Shown here in pieces: positions 13,970 through 25,063 of a stretch of 64,000 bases of DNA. Made by a program: the position numbers and the translations under genes. The first letter of the stretch is position 1; every line of letters begins with the position of its first letter. The notes under the pieces were generated by a model that was not told the origin of the DNA, did not search any database, and saw only the letters and a program-made list of their open reading frames with translations. This stretch comes from Paracyclopina nana (lineage: Eukaryota > Arthropoda > Copepoda > Cyclopoida > Cyclopettidae), in the NCBI GenBank assembly GCA_019096065.1, contig JAGUCH010000004.1:6634001-6698000 (forward strand), read 5' to 3'.

Positions 13970-14760
13970 ATAAATTAACCTAACACCTATCCGCATGAAC
14001 CCGGTAACTAACATATTCAACCATTACTTCATTATGTGTGAATGGAACAAGTGAGAAACCGCTCAAATTCAATAAATCATGGCACACTTTACCTATCACT
14101 CAACTGAGATTATCGGCTCGCTACTCCATTTCTCAAAGACTTTTCTTCTGGAATTTAAAATTCACGCAAGCAGTCAATCAAATGGATGCTAAAAAAAGTA
14201 GCTCATTATTTTATATCTGCTAAGGCGTCACCAGCTAAGCCATTTTAAAAACATTCAAATCACCCGACCAAATCAACTGGGGCAAATGTTGTCAGAATCT
14301 AAACTTACCTTAATTTTTGCTCGGTGGCTGAGAAATTATTTCGATTCTTGAGGTGTTTCGTGAACTAGCTGAAGTCACTTATGATTTTGTCATTTTTAAA
14401 GGCAAGTACATTCAGCACAGAAGGGGTCAGCAGCAATTGTTGATCATAAAGGACAATTCCTGAATTTTCCGGATCAAAACAAGATGAAACTCTGGAACGG
14501 ACCTACTTGAAATTTCGCGCAATTCCTCAAACTAAACAGGAAAATAATCCGTCTTGATTTTATTCTGGAACGGTCCTAGATTTTATTTTCGCGCTAACAG
14601 CTAATTCAGCTCACAGTGTTCCTGGTGAGTGGTGACTGATTGGGGGCGAACGCACTTGGCAAATTAAAAATTAAAATAAGAAACAATAAGTTGTCATTTT
14701 AAGTATTGACAGCTTTCATAGAAACCCGAAATCAAGCTTAGTTCGACGGCAAAATACGAA
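13970..14760. other. Intergenic, 3' flank of repeat gene
   Basis: AT-rich sequence after the stop codon. AATAAA motifs at 13965-13974 are a likely polyadenylation signal. Short ORFs here lack coding character. I see nothing else. Confidence 0.4.
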
Positions 14761-14940
14761 AGTGAAAAAAGTGTGAGAGAAAGTGATCAGAAAAGTGTCA
14801 CAGAAAGTGGTCGAAAAAGTGTTCAGAAAAAGTGGTCGAAAAAGTGTTCAGAAAAAGTGGTCTGAAAAGTGGTCGAAAAAGTGGTCAAAAAGTGGTCAGA
14901 AAAAGCAGAAAAAGTCGTCTGAAAAGTGATCAGAAAAAGG
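14761..14940. repeat. Imperfect ~12-nt tandem repeat (GAAAAAGTGGTC)
   Basis: About 14 degenerate copies of GAAAAAGTGGTC and variants (GAAAAAGTGTTC, GAAAAGTGATCA) run through the interval. It abuts the terminal inverted repeat of the following element but has a different motif. No long ORF crosses it. Confidence 0.8.
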
Positions 14941-14965
14941 TGAAAGCACTACCTTTGCGCATATA

Positions 14966-15963
14966 CTAAATACTGCCCACAATCGCGCACAAACGCGCAC
15001 TATTGCGCACTACCGCTCACAAACGCGCACGAACGCGCACTTTCGCACACAAACGCGCAAATTCTAAATACTGCCCAAAAAATAATAACTAACTCAAATT
15101 TTTTAGTTTGAGGCACCTAAGTCAACCCCATCCTGTAGATATAGTGAGGATCTACAAAATTACTACTAAATACTGCCCATGTACTGAAAGTTGACAAGCA
15201 TAAACTGAAGACAGAAACATGAGTCATTTACTCTCTTTTGAGACCTGACTCAGCATTCTTGACTTAATTCTGACTTTTGCTGAAAATTTGAGGCACCTGA
15301 GTCAACTCCAACCTGTAGATTGAGTGAGGATCAACAAAATCCGTTTTTTGGCTGCCCTGAAACGCCCACAGTAGTACTTTTTTTCAGCTAAGAGCAGACT
15401 CAGCATTCTTGACCCTTTGCTGACCTCTGCTGAAAATTTGAGGCAGCTGAGTCAATTTTAAGGGCCAATTTCAGGAGTATCAACAAACTGCTAAGTACTG
15501 CACATGTACTGAAAGTTGACAAGCATAAAGTAGAAACAGAAAAATGAGTCATTTACTCTCTTTTGAGACCTGACCCAGCATTCTTGACCCAATGCTGAGT
15601 TTTGCTGAGAATTTGAGGCACCTGAGTCAACCCCAACATGTAGATAAAGCAAGGATCTACAAAATCAAGTCAAGTCAAGTCAAGAATGCTGAGTCTGCTC
15701 TTAGCTGAAAAAAAGTACTACTGTGGGCGTTTCAGGCCAGCCAAAAAACGGATTTTAAGGGCCCATTTCAGCAGTATCAACACACTGCTATGCATGGCCG
15801 ATGTACTGAAAGTTGACAGGCATAAACTAGAAACAGAACAATGAGTCATTGTTTTGATCCATGGGCAGTTTTTAGTATTTGCGCGTTTGTGCGCGATTGT
15901 GCGCGATAGAGCGCGATTGTGCGCGTTTGTGCGCGATAGTGCGCGATTGTGGGCAGTATTTAG
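14966..15963. mobile_element. Non-autonomous element with minisatellite-bearing terminal inverted repeats
   Basis: Left end 14966-15076 and right end 15863-15963 are inverted copies. Each opens with CTAAATACTGCCC, continues with alternating GCGCACAAAC / GCGCACAATC units, and closes with a second copy of the CTAAATACTGCCC motif. The element is flanked by TA on both sides (14964-14965 and 15964-15965), compatible with a TA target duplication, although TA alone is weak evidence. The interior has repeated blocks (near 15106, 15288, 15440 and 15610, containing TTTGAGGCACCTGAGTCAA) and no coding sequence. It is probably a MITE-like derivative of a DNA transposon of unknown superfamily. Confidence 0.7.
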
Positions 15964-16418
15964 TATGGGCCTGTATACTCTCACTAAAATTGGAAAATGA
16001 ACATGTTATATTTTCTAAACATTTTTTATATCTGACATGGTTTTGAAGTTACTGCACTTTGCTAAATGACTGCCCTTTTTCATCTCTCATGAAACGTAAA
16101 ATGACGGTAAAATCATAAATACATTATAACTTTAGAATGAAGACCAAATTCAATATTTTGTATAAAATATAATATGTTCATTTTCCTATTTTAGAGGGGG
16201 TAATTGAAGCACATTTTTGATCTACCTAGTAAAATGAGAGCGCTAGCGGTTTTTAAAAAATGTATGTTATGGGAAGCTACGACAGGGGATTTTATGGTTT
16301 ACACCCTTGAAATCCCGTTGCCAATAGCTTTCAGAAAACGTTTAATAAAGTTGGTTGAGAAAGTTTAGGTTAAAACCTCATCAGGAACATCGTGAGCTAT
16401 TACCTATTAGTTCGTCAA
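15964..16418. other. Intergenic, no feature seen
   Basis: AT-rich spacer between the inverted-repeat element and the DUF2236 gene. No convincing TATA box or ORF. Confidence 0.4.
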
Positions 16419-18108
16419 ATGACAAGTATCAATTCTGATAGAACGTCTATGAATTATAGCCCTGTAATTCCGAAACGTTGCGAACTAGCTCAGCTAATTT
16501 TAATTCAAAAATTAAGAGGTGTGCATGGATTTGTAGAGAATGACGCATTTAGATTGGTGAGTGCTTATGGAAACTGTCATTTTTTGCTTTAGCTTGCATA
16601 ATTATCAAAAACGTTTGTTTGCTTTTTGTGCAGTAGAGTAAACAATCAAGTGATAAGAATTGCGATTCGTGCAATTTTGCATCTTCAATTTCATTTTCTT
16701 CTCTTAACTTGGAAGATTGTTTGAAATTAACTCCTTGAAAAACACTGTTACCCCTCTGAGGTGTTTTGAATTTCCCGCCCAACGAAGCCAGCTGATTGTC
16801 AAGTTTGTAATACCAGTGCTCTATGTAATACTGTTCACCTTACACAAGATTCAAAACACAGAGATCATGACATATTTTGAGCAACTAGCTGAAGGAATTG
16901 ATATTCCTTGTGAATTGAAGCTGCCTGCCAAGCCACCAGATTGGCTTGACAAAGACAAGTATCAGAGAGGAAGGCAGTTCTTTCTGGATTTTCCCTTTTC
17001 CGTTCTTATGAGCAATTTCAGAAACCTGGTCATTGGCTTGAGCATTCCCAACTTGTGGCAAGTGTACTTTTTATTTTCTGGCTGAGATTGTTGTAATTAG
17101 AGTATTTATTGATTAGTGATGCTCTTGTTCTCACTCAGAAGAGTGAAACTAAAGGCAAGGCATTCAAGCGTTACGTGGACACAGGTTATTTCATGGTAAG
17201 GTGGTTGATGGGGCCTGCTCCTTGGGAAGACCCAATGTACTTTCAAATGGTCAACAAGTATCATTCAGATGCTGCAGCAAAACTCAATGCTATGGACAAG
17301 CAGCAGCGCAGTGAGGCTGCCAAGGCAAGAATTAAAGAGCTTTCTAGCGATGAAAAAATGTCTCTTGATGACCCACTTGATCTTGTGAGTATTGCTTTTC
17401 GCTTGATGATGTTTTGTGGACAATACTTTTTGCATTGTTTATCTTTAGGAATTACTGGTTAATTTACAGGAGCATAAGGAAAGATTAAAATATGAATCAT
17501 TCAAAGTGTATGACAAGTATGTGAAAAGTGATGTCATTTTCAGCCAATTTGACATGGCAATGGTCCAAATTGCCTTCTTTGGCAGCCTAGTTGTCTTTCC
17601 AAGGTGAATTGATATTTTTTTCGTTTAACTTTTAAAGTGTTAAATTGACATGTATGTCTTTAGGAAATTTGGAGCTGCCCAATGTTCAGATGATGCCCTA
17701 GATTCATTCCTCCACCTATGGAGAGTCATCGGCTACTATCTCGGTGTCAGTGACATTTTTAATCCTGTCAAATCAACCTTGGCTGAGACTAGGAAACTTT
17801 TGCTCGAAATTGGTGAACAACTCATTATACCATCTGTGATAGATTTGAATGCCACTTCAGTTCACATGTCCAAATGTGTAACAACTGCCTACAATGCTGA
17901 CTATCATGTATTGTTGTACTCGCATTGCCTAAGTCATGGATTTGAGCTCAAAAGATTGTGGGCAAAGTTCACTCTGAAGCAAAAATTAGTCTACTACTGG
18001 AGGCTCATTTTAGTGGAATGGATCTATGCTGTTCCCCTGTTTAGGTTGATTATCAACAAGATCATACTCATTCTCATAAATCGGTTACACTCTAAAAGGA
18101 AAAAATAA
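16419..18108 (+). CDS. DUF2236 / ER-bound oxygenase mpaB-like protein
   Basis: Likely exons 16419-16556, 16792-17061, 17139-17384, 17470-17603 and 17664-18108 total 1233 nt, giving 410 residues. The family (DUF2236; mpaB/mpaB' and rubber-oxygenase-like) has an all-alpha fold and in studied members binds heme for oxygenase chemistry; the substrate in animals is not established. Family-like blocks visible are GRQFFLDFP, KAFKRYVDTGYFM, FDMAMVQIAFFG and LWRVIGYYLGVSDIFN. A hydrophobic stretch just after exon 2 begins (about VIPVLYVILF) and another near the C terminus suggest membrane attachment. The first exon is inferred from a strong donor (TTG|GTGAGT at 16556) and an in-frame acceptor at 16791. 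If it is wrong, the start would be ATG 16867. Exons 2-5 are firm. AATAAA follows within the stop region. Confidence 0.8.
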
Positions 18109-19088
18109 ACTCTAAATGATAGGCTTTTGCTTATTCTCTGTGGCAAAACGCTGAAGCCTTATTAAATAATATTCTTTCTTTTTAAAAGCTGTAAGAGGAA
18201 CGCTGGAGAATCCTAATTATAGATATAGATTTGTCTATTTGTTGTAGATAAAAGGTTAGCCTAGCAAATTGCAAACTGATAACAACTCTTGCATCTACAT
18301 GCTTTTTTATGAGAATTAATGGGAAAGAGCTAAATTAGGTCAAGAAGTGAAAGGCTATCATCAGGGAGCTGCTGACTTGGATATAAACTTATCAAGTGGC
18401 GAGCTCAAAAAGTAATAATAGACCTACTTTTGCTGCAAGGGTCCTCGAAAGCTGAAAGTGGAGAATCTTTCAGAAAAGCAAAGGAAATTAATGACAGGCA
18501 GGATGTTTGAATAAAGAGCTTAAGAGACCTTGGCTTATAAATTACTCTGTGATTTCAAGCAAGTAAGAATTGATTATATCGGAGAGGAGTTCAATTTGAA
18601 GCATAAACTCTAATTTGTTTTCGAAAAATGTGATATGAGCTCAATAAGATTCTAAATAATCATGGGTATATATTTTTTCTGTTTCCGATCAAAATCAATT
18701 TAAACAAATATACACATTTAGTATATGTACTTTAAGGTGTCAACATTTTTTGGAATAAAAATGCTTGAATTTTGTTATTTGAATCACAATTTGCGTATAA
18801 GAAGTTTCTTCTCTCTGGTTTTTAAAATAGCTAAATATGTTCCTGATAATGATCCTCGTGGCTGGGTAGAAGTTTTTTTCTTTATAACATAATAAACATA
18901 AACTATTATTATGACAACCGATGATGATGTGTCCTTTTTGAGGCTATATGATATGTTTGTTCCTTGGTCATCTGGGAGGATATGTCTGAAAAATAGAGGT
19001 ACATGATTATTTGTAAAAAAAGCAAGTTGACATAATTACTGGTTGCTCAAAATATTGTATGACATTCCGGAGGCTGCGTGTTGTTTAT
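18109..19088. other. Intergenic between convergent genes
   Basis: About 980 bp of AT-rich sequence between the DUF2236 gene (+) and PHM (-), whose 3' ends face each other. I see no ORF with coding character, no RNA gene and no repeat. Confidence 0.5.
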
Positions 19089-20312
19089 TTAGGGCAACGT
19101 AGATGCTGCTTCATCAGGGATATTTAGCAAGCCAGCATTGTTGGCCCAAGACCAAAAGGGAGGTCCCGGAGAGAAACAAGTCTTTGGCATCACTGGCTCC
19201 TTTCCCCTGACCCAGTACATGATGTAGAAATTGCACATTTCGTCGTTTCCAGTTTGGCCCACGTGCACATTGTGATCATGGGTATTCACCTTGAGGAGAA
19301 AGAAGTTGGTAGAAAAAGTTGTTTGCATATTTTAGTTGGGCAGGATTTCTATACCATTGTGCAACGAGCTGCCAGCACGTCTCCCTTGGTGAAAGTCAAA
19401 TCAGTGTCATTGATGGCATAGAACATTTGGGGCTCTTGGGGGCTCTTCTTACCAATCAACTTCCAGCTGCTGAAGTTGTTGACTTTCCAGCCAGAAACAA
19501 CCTTGCCTAGAATGATAACTTACATGTTTTCCACCTCGACTCATGCCTTTCAATAATAATCACCAAGAGAGTGGGTGTGTGTCCTAAATGCAAAAGGATG
19601 AATGGTTCTGGCATCCTCAACCATGCAAGCGGTTTCAAAGTAGGTAGTCGTTTTGGCTGGAATCATCCCTCCAGTCCCCATGAGGATGACACCAGCTGTC
19701 TGCGGCTGGACTTGCTCAGTGAAATGCAGAATGACTCCGGAGTCATCTCCATCCTCGGGGATTTTGTCCAGATGTGCATAGTGGACTTGGAGCACGAGAT
19801 ACTTGATGTGCGAGCTCTTGCCCATCCGGAATCCAGTGTCAGCTGGCAACTTCAGCTCCGGAGCATCCTTGGCCCAAGCATAGATGATTTGGTTGCCAGA
19901 CTTGCAAGGCTGGTGCAGCTCCATACCTGGCTCAGCCTGGGCCATTTCCCCGCAATTCCACAGAGGATCCTCACTGCCTGGCTCCTCGCATCCGTAGATC
20001 TGGAGCCCAATCGATATCGTAATTGTATAGGTATATGTGGTCATATGTGTTTCTTACCAACATATGGTGAGCTGTGTGGGCTGTTGCATTGGGAGTGAAG
20101 CCTGTCACGTAGTAGGTCTGGGTGTCAGACAACCTCACAGGGGTGCAAAAGTAGGACTCAGCCATGGAAGGCCTCGCTTTGGGCATAAGCAAAGGGAAGT
20201 CCTCTTCACCATTCGAGCTCCCATAGCAAAACGCACAGAGTAGGAAAAATAGTGGGCCAGTCGCCATGTTGCCTCGGCCCGACTGAGCTTTAGCCAAGCC
20301 GATTGCATTCAT
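19089..20312 (-). CDS. PHM: Peptidylglycine alpha-hydroxylating monooxygenase (PHM), monofunctional
   Basis: Copper- and ascorbate-dependent enzyme that hydroxylates the C-terminal glycine of secretory peptides, the first step of peptide alpha-amidation, in the secretory pathway. Minus-strand exons: 20312-20058, 19999-19564, 19506-19355, 19289-19089 (347 residues from the upstream ATG). Visible copper ligands: the His-His of TAHHML (CuH site), the His of VLQVHYAH, the HTH motif in FRTHTHSLG, and Met in DEMCNFYIMYW (CuM site). Cysteines match the conserved disulfide pattern. ATG 20312 would give an odd leader; ATG 20267 opens directly onto a hydrophobic signal peptide (MATGPLFFLLCAFCYG) and fits the TATA box better, so it is my preferred start. 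No lyase (PAL) domain follows, as in insects where PHM and PAL are separate genes. Confidence 0.95.
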
Positions 20313-20347
20313 AATGTAGAGAAAGCTCTTCCAGAGGGGCCTTACAG

Positions 20348-20354
20348 CTATATA
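20348..20354 (-). promoter_or_regulatory. Probable TATA box of PHM
   Basis: TATATAG on the minus strand. Transcription would start about 30 nt downstream, near 20324. That leaves roughly a 55-nt leader before ATG 20267 but only about 12 nt before ATG 20312. Confidence 0.4.
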
Positions 20355-20359
20355 CTGCT

Positions 20360-21862
20360 ATAGTGTACCAAGGGCCTCTGACGTCAAGTGTGGAGGAGAA
20401 AGCAACAGAGAATGCCACTTTACTTCTATGGCAGAGAAAAATGATGAGGATGCTTCTCTCTTTCCTCTTTGAGGAATCAGCAGCAACAGGCTAATTTCCA
20501 GAGGTCCTCCTGCCCCTTAAGTAGCATAGAGCTTGACAAGTACATCAAAATTAGTTAGGGTGCCCTTATTTACAAAATATAGCATGAAATTTGGCCTCCA
20601 CTGCCCAAGGACGCAGACTATTCTTTAAAAATTAGATCTAATCAAAAAGTCTGAATGAATGGACACACCTGTGATTTCTTACCTATATAGCTATTATGCT
20701 TTTGCTTGCAACTTTTGAGTGATACACAGATGTGTGGGAATTATGCTGTTTGGTAGAGGGATTTTTTCAGCAATTGCAAATAGTGTTTATATGCGGATCT
20801 GACAAATATATAGGGAAGTTGCATGAATGAAAAGAGAAACAACAATAAACTTTCATAAAAGGAATAGAACAAAGGAAACCCAAATTTTAATCTAACTTTT
20901 TCCCTAGAGCAAAAAGGGCGACTATTTGAGCACTGTCTTTCTTCTTTTTCTCATTGGACATAATTTCTTGCATTCATTATGTTGTTTAAGTACAGAAAAT
21001 GTATGGTTATAGTGGCATCCATTGCATTAATTGGCATGTGCTCATTATGCAACGACAAGCTTATTAACACAAATGTCAAAAGGAGAGAAAAAAACACTGC
21101 ACAATAAGTAAATCACACGATTGCATGGTAAAGCTGTTGAGATTCATGTGAAAAATAGATAGATACTACTGATGTTTCCTCAGCCTTTAGTTTTAATCCA
21201 CTCGGTGCAGTGGAAGCTTTTTTGCATTTGACAAGAGCAAAAATGCATGAGAAAAGAAGTTGCTGCTGATAAGAAGGCCTTTTTGGTGTAGCAAGGCCTG
21301 TATAGACCTTTTTGTCCTTAGCAACTTTCATAGCATAAAGCAACCTTTATACTGCAGTCTTATAAAAGAAATGAACCAGGTGAGGAACCTTAGCATTGAA
21401 ATATTTTCACTTACTTGAGCAAGTTTCTAAGTAATCTCTTATAATAAATTAATTTTTAAAATGGCACAATTTCATCTTTTGAATCAACTCTTTTAATTTT
21501 CATTCATCAAAATTAATGAATAGAACAGAAGGACTTTTTTTAAAAAAAATTGATCTGTTTCATCATATGATCAAAGTATAGGAATTCATGTTGAATTGAG
21601 TCGCAATAATTTAGGCTCTACGTTAGATCTTTACAGCTAGAAAGCCAAGGCATATAAGCACTTTGTATACTGGCACGAATCTGACAGAATCAGGCAGGTA
21701 TGGCAGATCTGGAGAGGCTCGGTTCACAAATTTAACTACATTTTTCTAGATAGTGCACATATCTAGTATATACAGCATTGTGCTATTGTAGACCCACGCA
21801 AAAAAGGTAAATTTCAAGGAGAACGACAAAACTATTCGTTCCTGGCAATCACTCCTTTCCAG
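20360..21862. other. Intergenic, no gene supported
   Basis: About 1.5 kb of AT-rich DNA upstream of PHM. Small ORFs on both strands lack splice context or recognisable composition. Confidence 0.5.
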
Positions 21863-22258
21863 ATGTGCACCCCGTCCACTGCTGAGATGTACCGAGTCGT
21901 CAACTTGGACGATCCGGATACGTTTCCTGGAGCGCTTGTGGATCAACCATCTCATCAATGTCAAGAGAAAAAGGGCATCCCAAAAGAGGACGTCAAAATT
22001 GCTGCAAAAGTACAAGAAGATGAAGAGGAACGCACTGAAAAGTGAGTTGTAACATGTTACTAACGATAGGATATGTAAACACACTGTTACATTGTATGTA
22101 GCTTTTTGAGCACTCAAAGTGTAAAACTCGTCTGTGATGCTAATAAAGTCTTTCTCCAGGTGTCACATCCTTTGGAGGGATGGTGACAAACTCGAAGGAG
22201 TCATCGCACAAAGTCCTCAATCCTCACTTAAGTGTACAACATAACTGCTATATATGCA
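21863..22258 (+). CDS. Possible small gene or 5' exons, hypothetical
   Basis: An ATG at 21863 opens 59 acidic, Lys/Asp/Glu-rich codons ending at a good donor (GAAAA|GTGAGT near 22040). A pyrimidine-rich acceptor (CTTTCTCCAG) near 22160 could join to a short exon that stays in frame and ends at a TAA just before 22246, giving about 90 residues. It could instead be untranslated or N-terminal sequence of the sugar transporter, but its phase does not fit the transporter's exon at 22485. A minus-strand ORF covers the same stretch, so the coding strand is uncertain. Confidence 0.2.
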
Positions 22259-22484
22259 TATAGTACTTCTATTCTCCCCCATCTCGTTTTATACTATATA
22301 CCACTTAACCGATCCTCATCTTTATGTCATCTTGTTGCTGTTCAGCAAAAAATCTCAAGCTTTACGAGACAGCGGAGATTTTTCCTTACCCTAACATTCC
22401 AACCTTGATAATGATCCCAACGTCACCTAATGCTGCTGTACTGTTGCTTGTAGGTTATTACCACCTGACTTGAGTTTTGCAGAG

Positions 22485-24112
22485 AGCAATAACCAAAATG
22501 AGCTCCGGCTTGCCAAAAGAACCTACATATACAAGCAGGTATGAGACATAATTGCATTTTTTATCTTGCAAAATTACCTTTTATATTGGGATAGGGTCTA
22601 GCCACTTTGGCAGCAAATATGGTTCACTCTTCCAGTGGATTTGCCTCAGGCTTTTCAGCTCCAACAATGTCCTCCATCCAAAAGGAGCTTGAGTTAACAG
22701 ACAGCACAGTCCATTGGTTTGGTGAGTCGTCACTTGCAACTTAAATTTAAATTGAAGAAATGTCCTTCTAGCCAGCATTTTGGTTGTGGGTCAAATCTTG
22801 GGCTGCCTCGCTGGTGGGCCAATAAGTGATGTGGTTGGCAGAAGAAAAGCTCTGATGGCATTCCTATTTCTTAGTCTGCTTGGCTGGTCAACTGTTGTGA
22901 TGTCATCCCATTTCAGCCCTGACATTGCAATTGTCCTCCTATTTGCTGGCAGATTTCTGCATGGCCTTGCTGACTCTTTGGGGGTTTCACCAGCCATCAT
23001 GTTTGTCTCAGAGGTCAGTCAGACCAGCCTTCGTGGCCTCTTCATGAACTCGGCTGCAGTCTCAGCCACATGTGCCATTCCTATTGCGTACATCATTGGA
23101 AGTTGCGTAAGCTGGCAAACCACAGCAAGTGTGGGTGCCACTCTTCCAGCCTTTGGCCTTCTCATTCTGCTCTTCTTCTCCAAACACGATTCCCCTGTGC
23201 AAATGATGACTCACGGCCGCCAGGAGGAGTGTTGGCTTGCTCTCAAGTGGTTCAGATCAGGTGCCAGCCTTGAAGACATTGGGCATGAATTCAAGGCCAT
23301 GGAAAAGGCCAACTGCAAGGCTGTCACTCAAGTAGACAGCGAAAGTAGAAGGCAGCCTTTTCTGCAACGATGGTGTCGTTTGTTTCTGCAGCCAGAAACC
23401 TTGCGGCCTTTCCTCATAGTGGCAACTCTATTAGGGCTGATTCCACAAACTGGCATTTTCAGTGTGACCTATTTTGCCATGGATTTGTTCCAAGGCTTAG
23501 GCTTCGCAGATGCCACTGTGTTCGTAGCAGTGACTGCTAGCAGCCTTAGAGCCTTGGGCAGCATCATCGCAGGAATTGTGGTTGTGTACAAAGGCCGACG
23601 AGTGGTTTTGATGTTTTCATGCGCTGGTGCGCTCATCTGCATAGAACTGGCAGCCCTTGCCATGCTCTCCAAGGAGTACATGCCCTCAAGCCACAACCTG
23701 TTGATAGCTTCCATATGCAATAACATCCTGCTAATAACTATTCCATCCTTCATGTTCTTCCTTGGCATCGGAATGACACCCATTCCATGGATCCTCTTAG
23801 GAGAGTGGTTCGTCTTCGAGACCCGGAGCTTCGTGGGAGGACTCATTAGCTCATTGTTCTGCATCTCTGCGTTGATCTCTCTCCAGGTGACAATATCTTT
23901 AATTGCCACATGCATCTGCTAATTGCTCCATATTTTAGATCGCATCAGTTTGGGAAGCGAGTGGCAGTGTCAACGGGCTGTTCATGTTCTTTGGCCTCGT
24001 TTGCCTACTCTTCACCATTGTGGCTTTCAAATGTGTGCCTGAAACACATGGAAAAACGTTCAATGAAGCAGTGTTGCAAAGTAGCTTACCTATTAGTGCT
24101 AGCGCAATGTAA
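22485..24112 (+). CDS. SLC2-type facilitative sugar transporter, trehalose-transporter-like; N terminus unresolved
   Basis: Major facilitator protein of the plasma membrane, expected to carry hexose or trehalose. Exons 22485-22538, 22595-22721, 22772-23886, 23939-24112 give 489 residues from the first recognised exon. The initiator exon is not certain. Family marks: DVVGRRKALM after TM2 (the GRR[KR] loop), a GRFLHGLADSLGV stretch in TM4, paired six-helix halves, a Gly-rich TM10 region before PWILLGE, and PETHGKTF after TM12 (PET[KE]GKT signature). The central PESPRWL signature is replaced by a diverged SKHDSPVQ segment, so transport specificity cannot be read off. A TAA ends the frame at 24110-24112. 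Confidence 0.85.
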
Positions 24113-24296
24113 TGTACTAAGCCATATACACACCTTTTTCTAATTGAGAAAATATATACACAAGGTGCATTAAATTATGAAGGCAGTTATGTAGTTCTAC
24201 TTGTTCATTTATTTTAAGAAGTTGCGGTGCTGCTTCTCTTTGTATAATTACGGCCTCGGGGACCGAGCATTCAATAAGATATGAGGCCATTTGGTG

Positions 24297-24304
24297 GTAT
24301 ATAG
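24297..24304 (+). promoter_or_regulatory. Probable TATA box of the secreted peptide gene
   Basis: A TATATAGG-like motif lies 60 nt upstream of ATG 24364. Transcription would start near 24328, leaving a short leader. The spacing is canonical for a TATA-driven promoter. Confidence 0.4.
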
Positions 24305-24363
24305 GCTTTGAACTGGCAGCAAGACTTGCCATTTACTACCTAGCTCTTTGAGAAGCAACAGTC

Positions 24364-24836
24364 ATGAAGCCAGCAGAGGTTGCCACATTGCTCTTCTGCT
24401 CACTAGTATTAATCTTGCTGCCTACTCGGATAGAAGCCAAACCAAGAGAGCTGCAACTAGGAGATTTCGAATTGGTGAGAACAATCTTTGCTGATTTTTC
24501 ATGCTACCTGATATCTTGTATATGCACAAAGATTAAAAGTAAATAATTCTAGGACATGAAAAAGCTCTCAATGATTTAGGTTCAAATGAAGAAATGTTCT
24601 TGAGCTGGAAGTTGATCAAAAGTATCTTTTCACAGTTTCAGACAAATCTGGATGATCCCTCCATGAATAGCTATAGGATACCGTACGGAGTTGAAGACGC
24701 CTCAGACCCAACTTTTACTAAAGGACAACGTCGTATCATTCGCATGATGAAAAGATCCACCTTCTTAGGACCTGGAGACTACGAGAAGGATTACCTAACT
24801 AGACTGGTCCATAATGACGATGCCAGATACCTGTAA
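24364..24836 (+). CDS. Small secreted peptide precursor, candidate neuropeptide
   Basis: Two exons, 24364-24474 and 24636-24836, join in phase 0 (TTG|GTGAGA donor, TTTTCACAG acceptor) to a 103-residue product. Residues 1-25 are a classic signal peptide with a hydrophobic core around LLFCSLVLILL and a probable cut after EA. The rest is charged, has no cysteine after the signal peptide and no membrane segment. Basic sites are QRR and MMKR; cleavage after MMKR would release a C-terminal peptide of 26 residues beginning STFLGPGDY. It ends in Leu without a Gly, so it would not be a substrate for amidation. I do not recognise the peptide; a neuropeptide or other secreted factor is inference. A downstream ATTAAA near 24903 could serve polyadenylation. 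Confidence 0.7.
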
Positions 24837-25063
24837 AACGACATAACCACCTTAGTATAATCATTCGGACCAACCTGTCTCAAATTGTGGCAAAGGAAAA
24901 TCATTAAAATTATGTTCAAGAGCGAAGAGCTATTATTAGTAGTTGGCACTCTTTATTATTATTATTGTTGTTGATGGCTAATCTGCAAAATACATGTAGA
25001 TAAATATTAACAAAAGCCTGGGTAACGTTACATGCGTATCACATAGCTTGTAAAAAATGTCAT

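Noticed and set aside
14975..15062. Regular GCGCAC repeats as a possible CRISPR-like array
   Set aside because: Units are degenerate, contiguous without unique spacers and mirrored in inverted orientation at 15866-15960; this is a transposon terminus in a eukaryotic genome.
19571..20098. 175-codon plus-strand ORF
   Set aside because: Antisense shadow of PHM exon 2, whose copper ligands and splice phases are clear.
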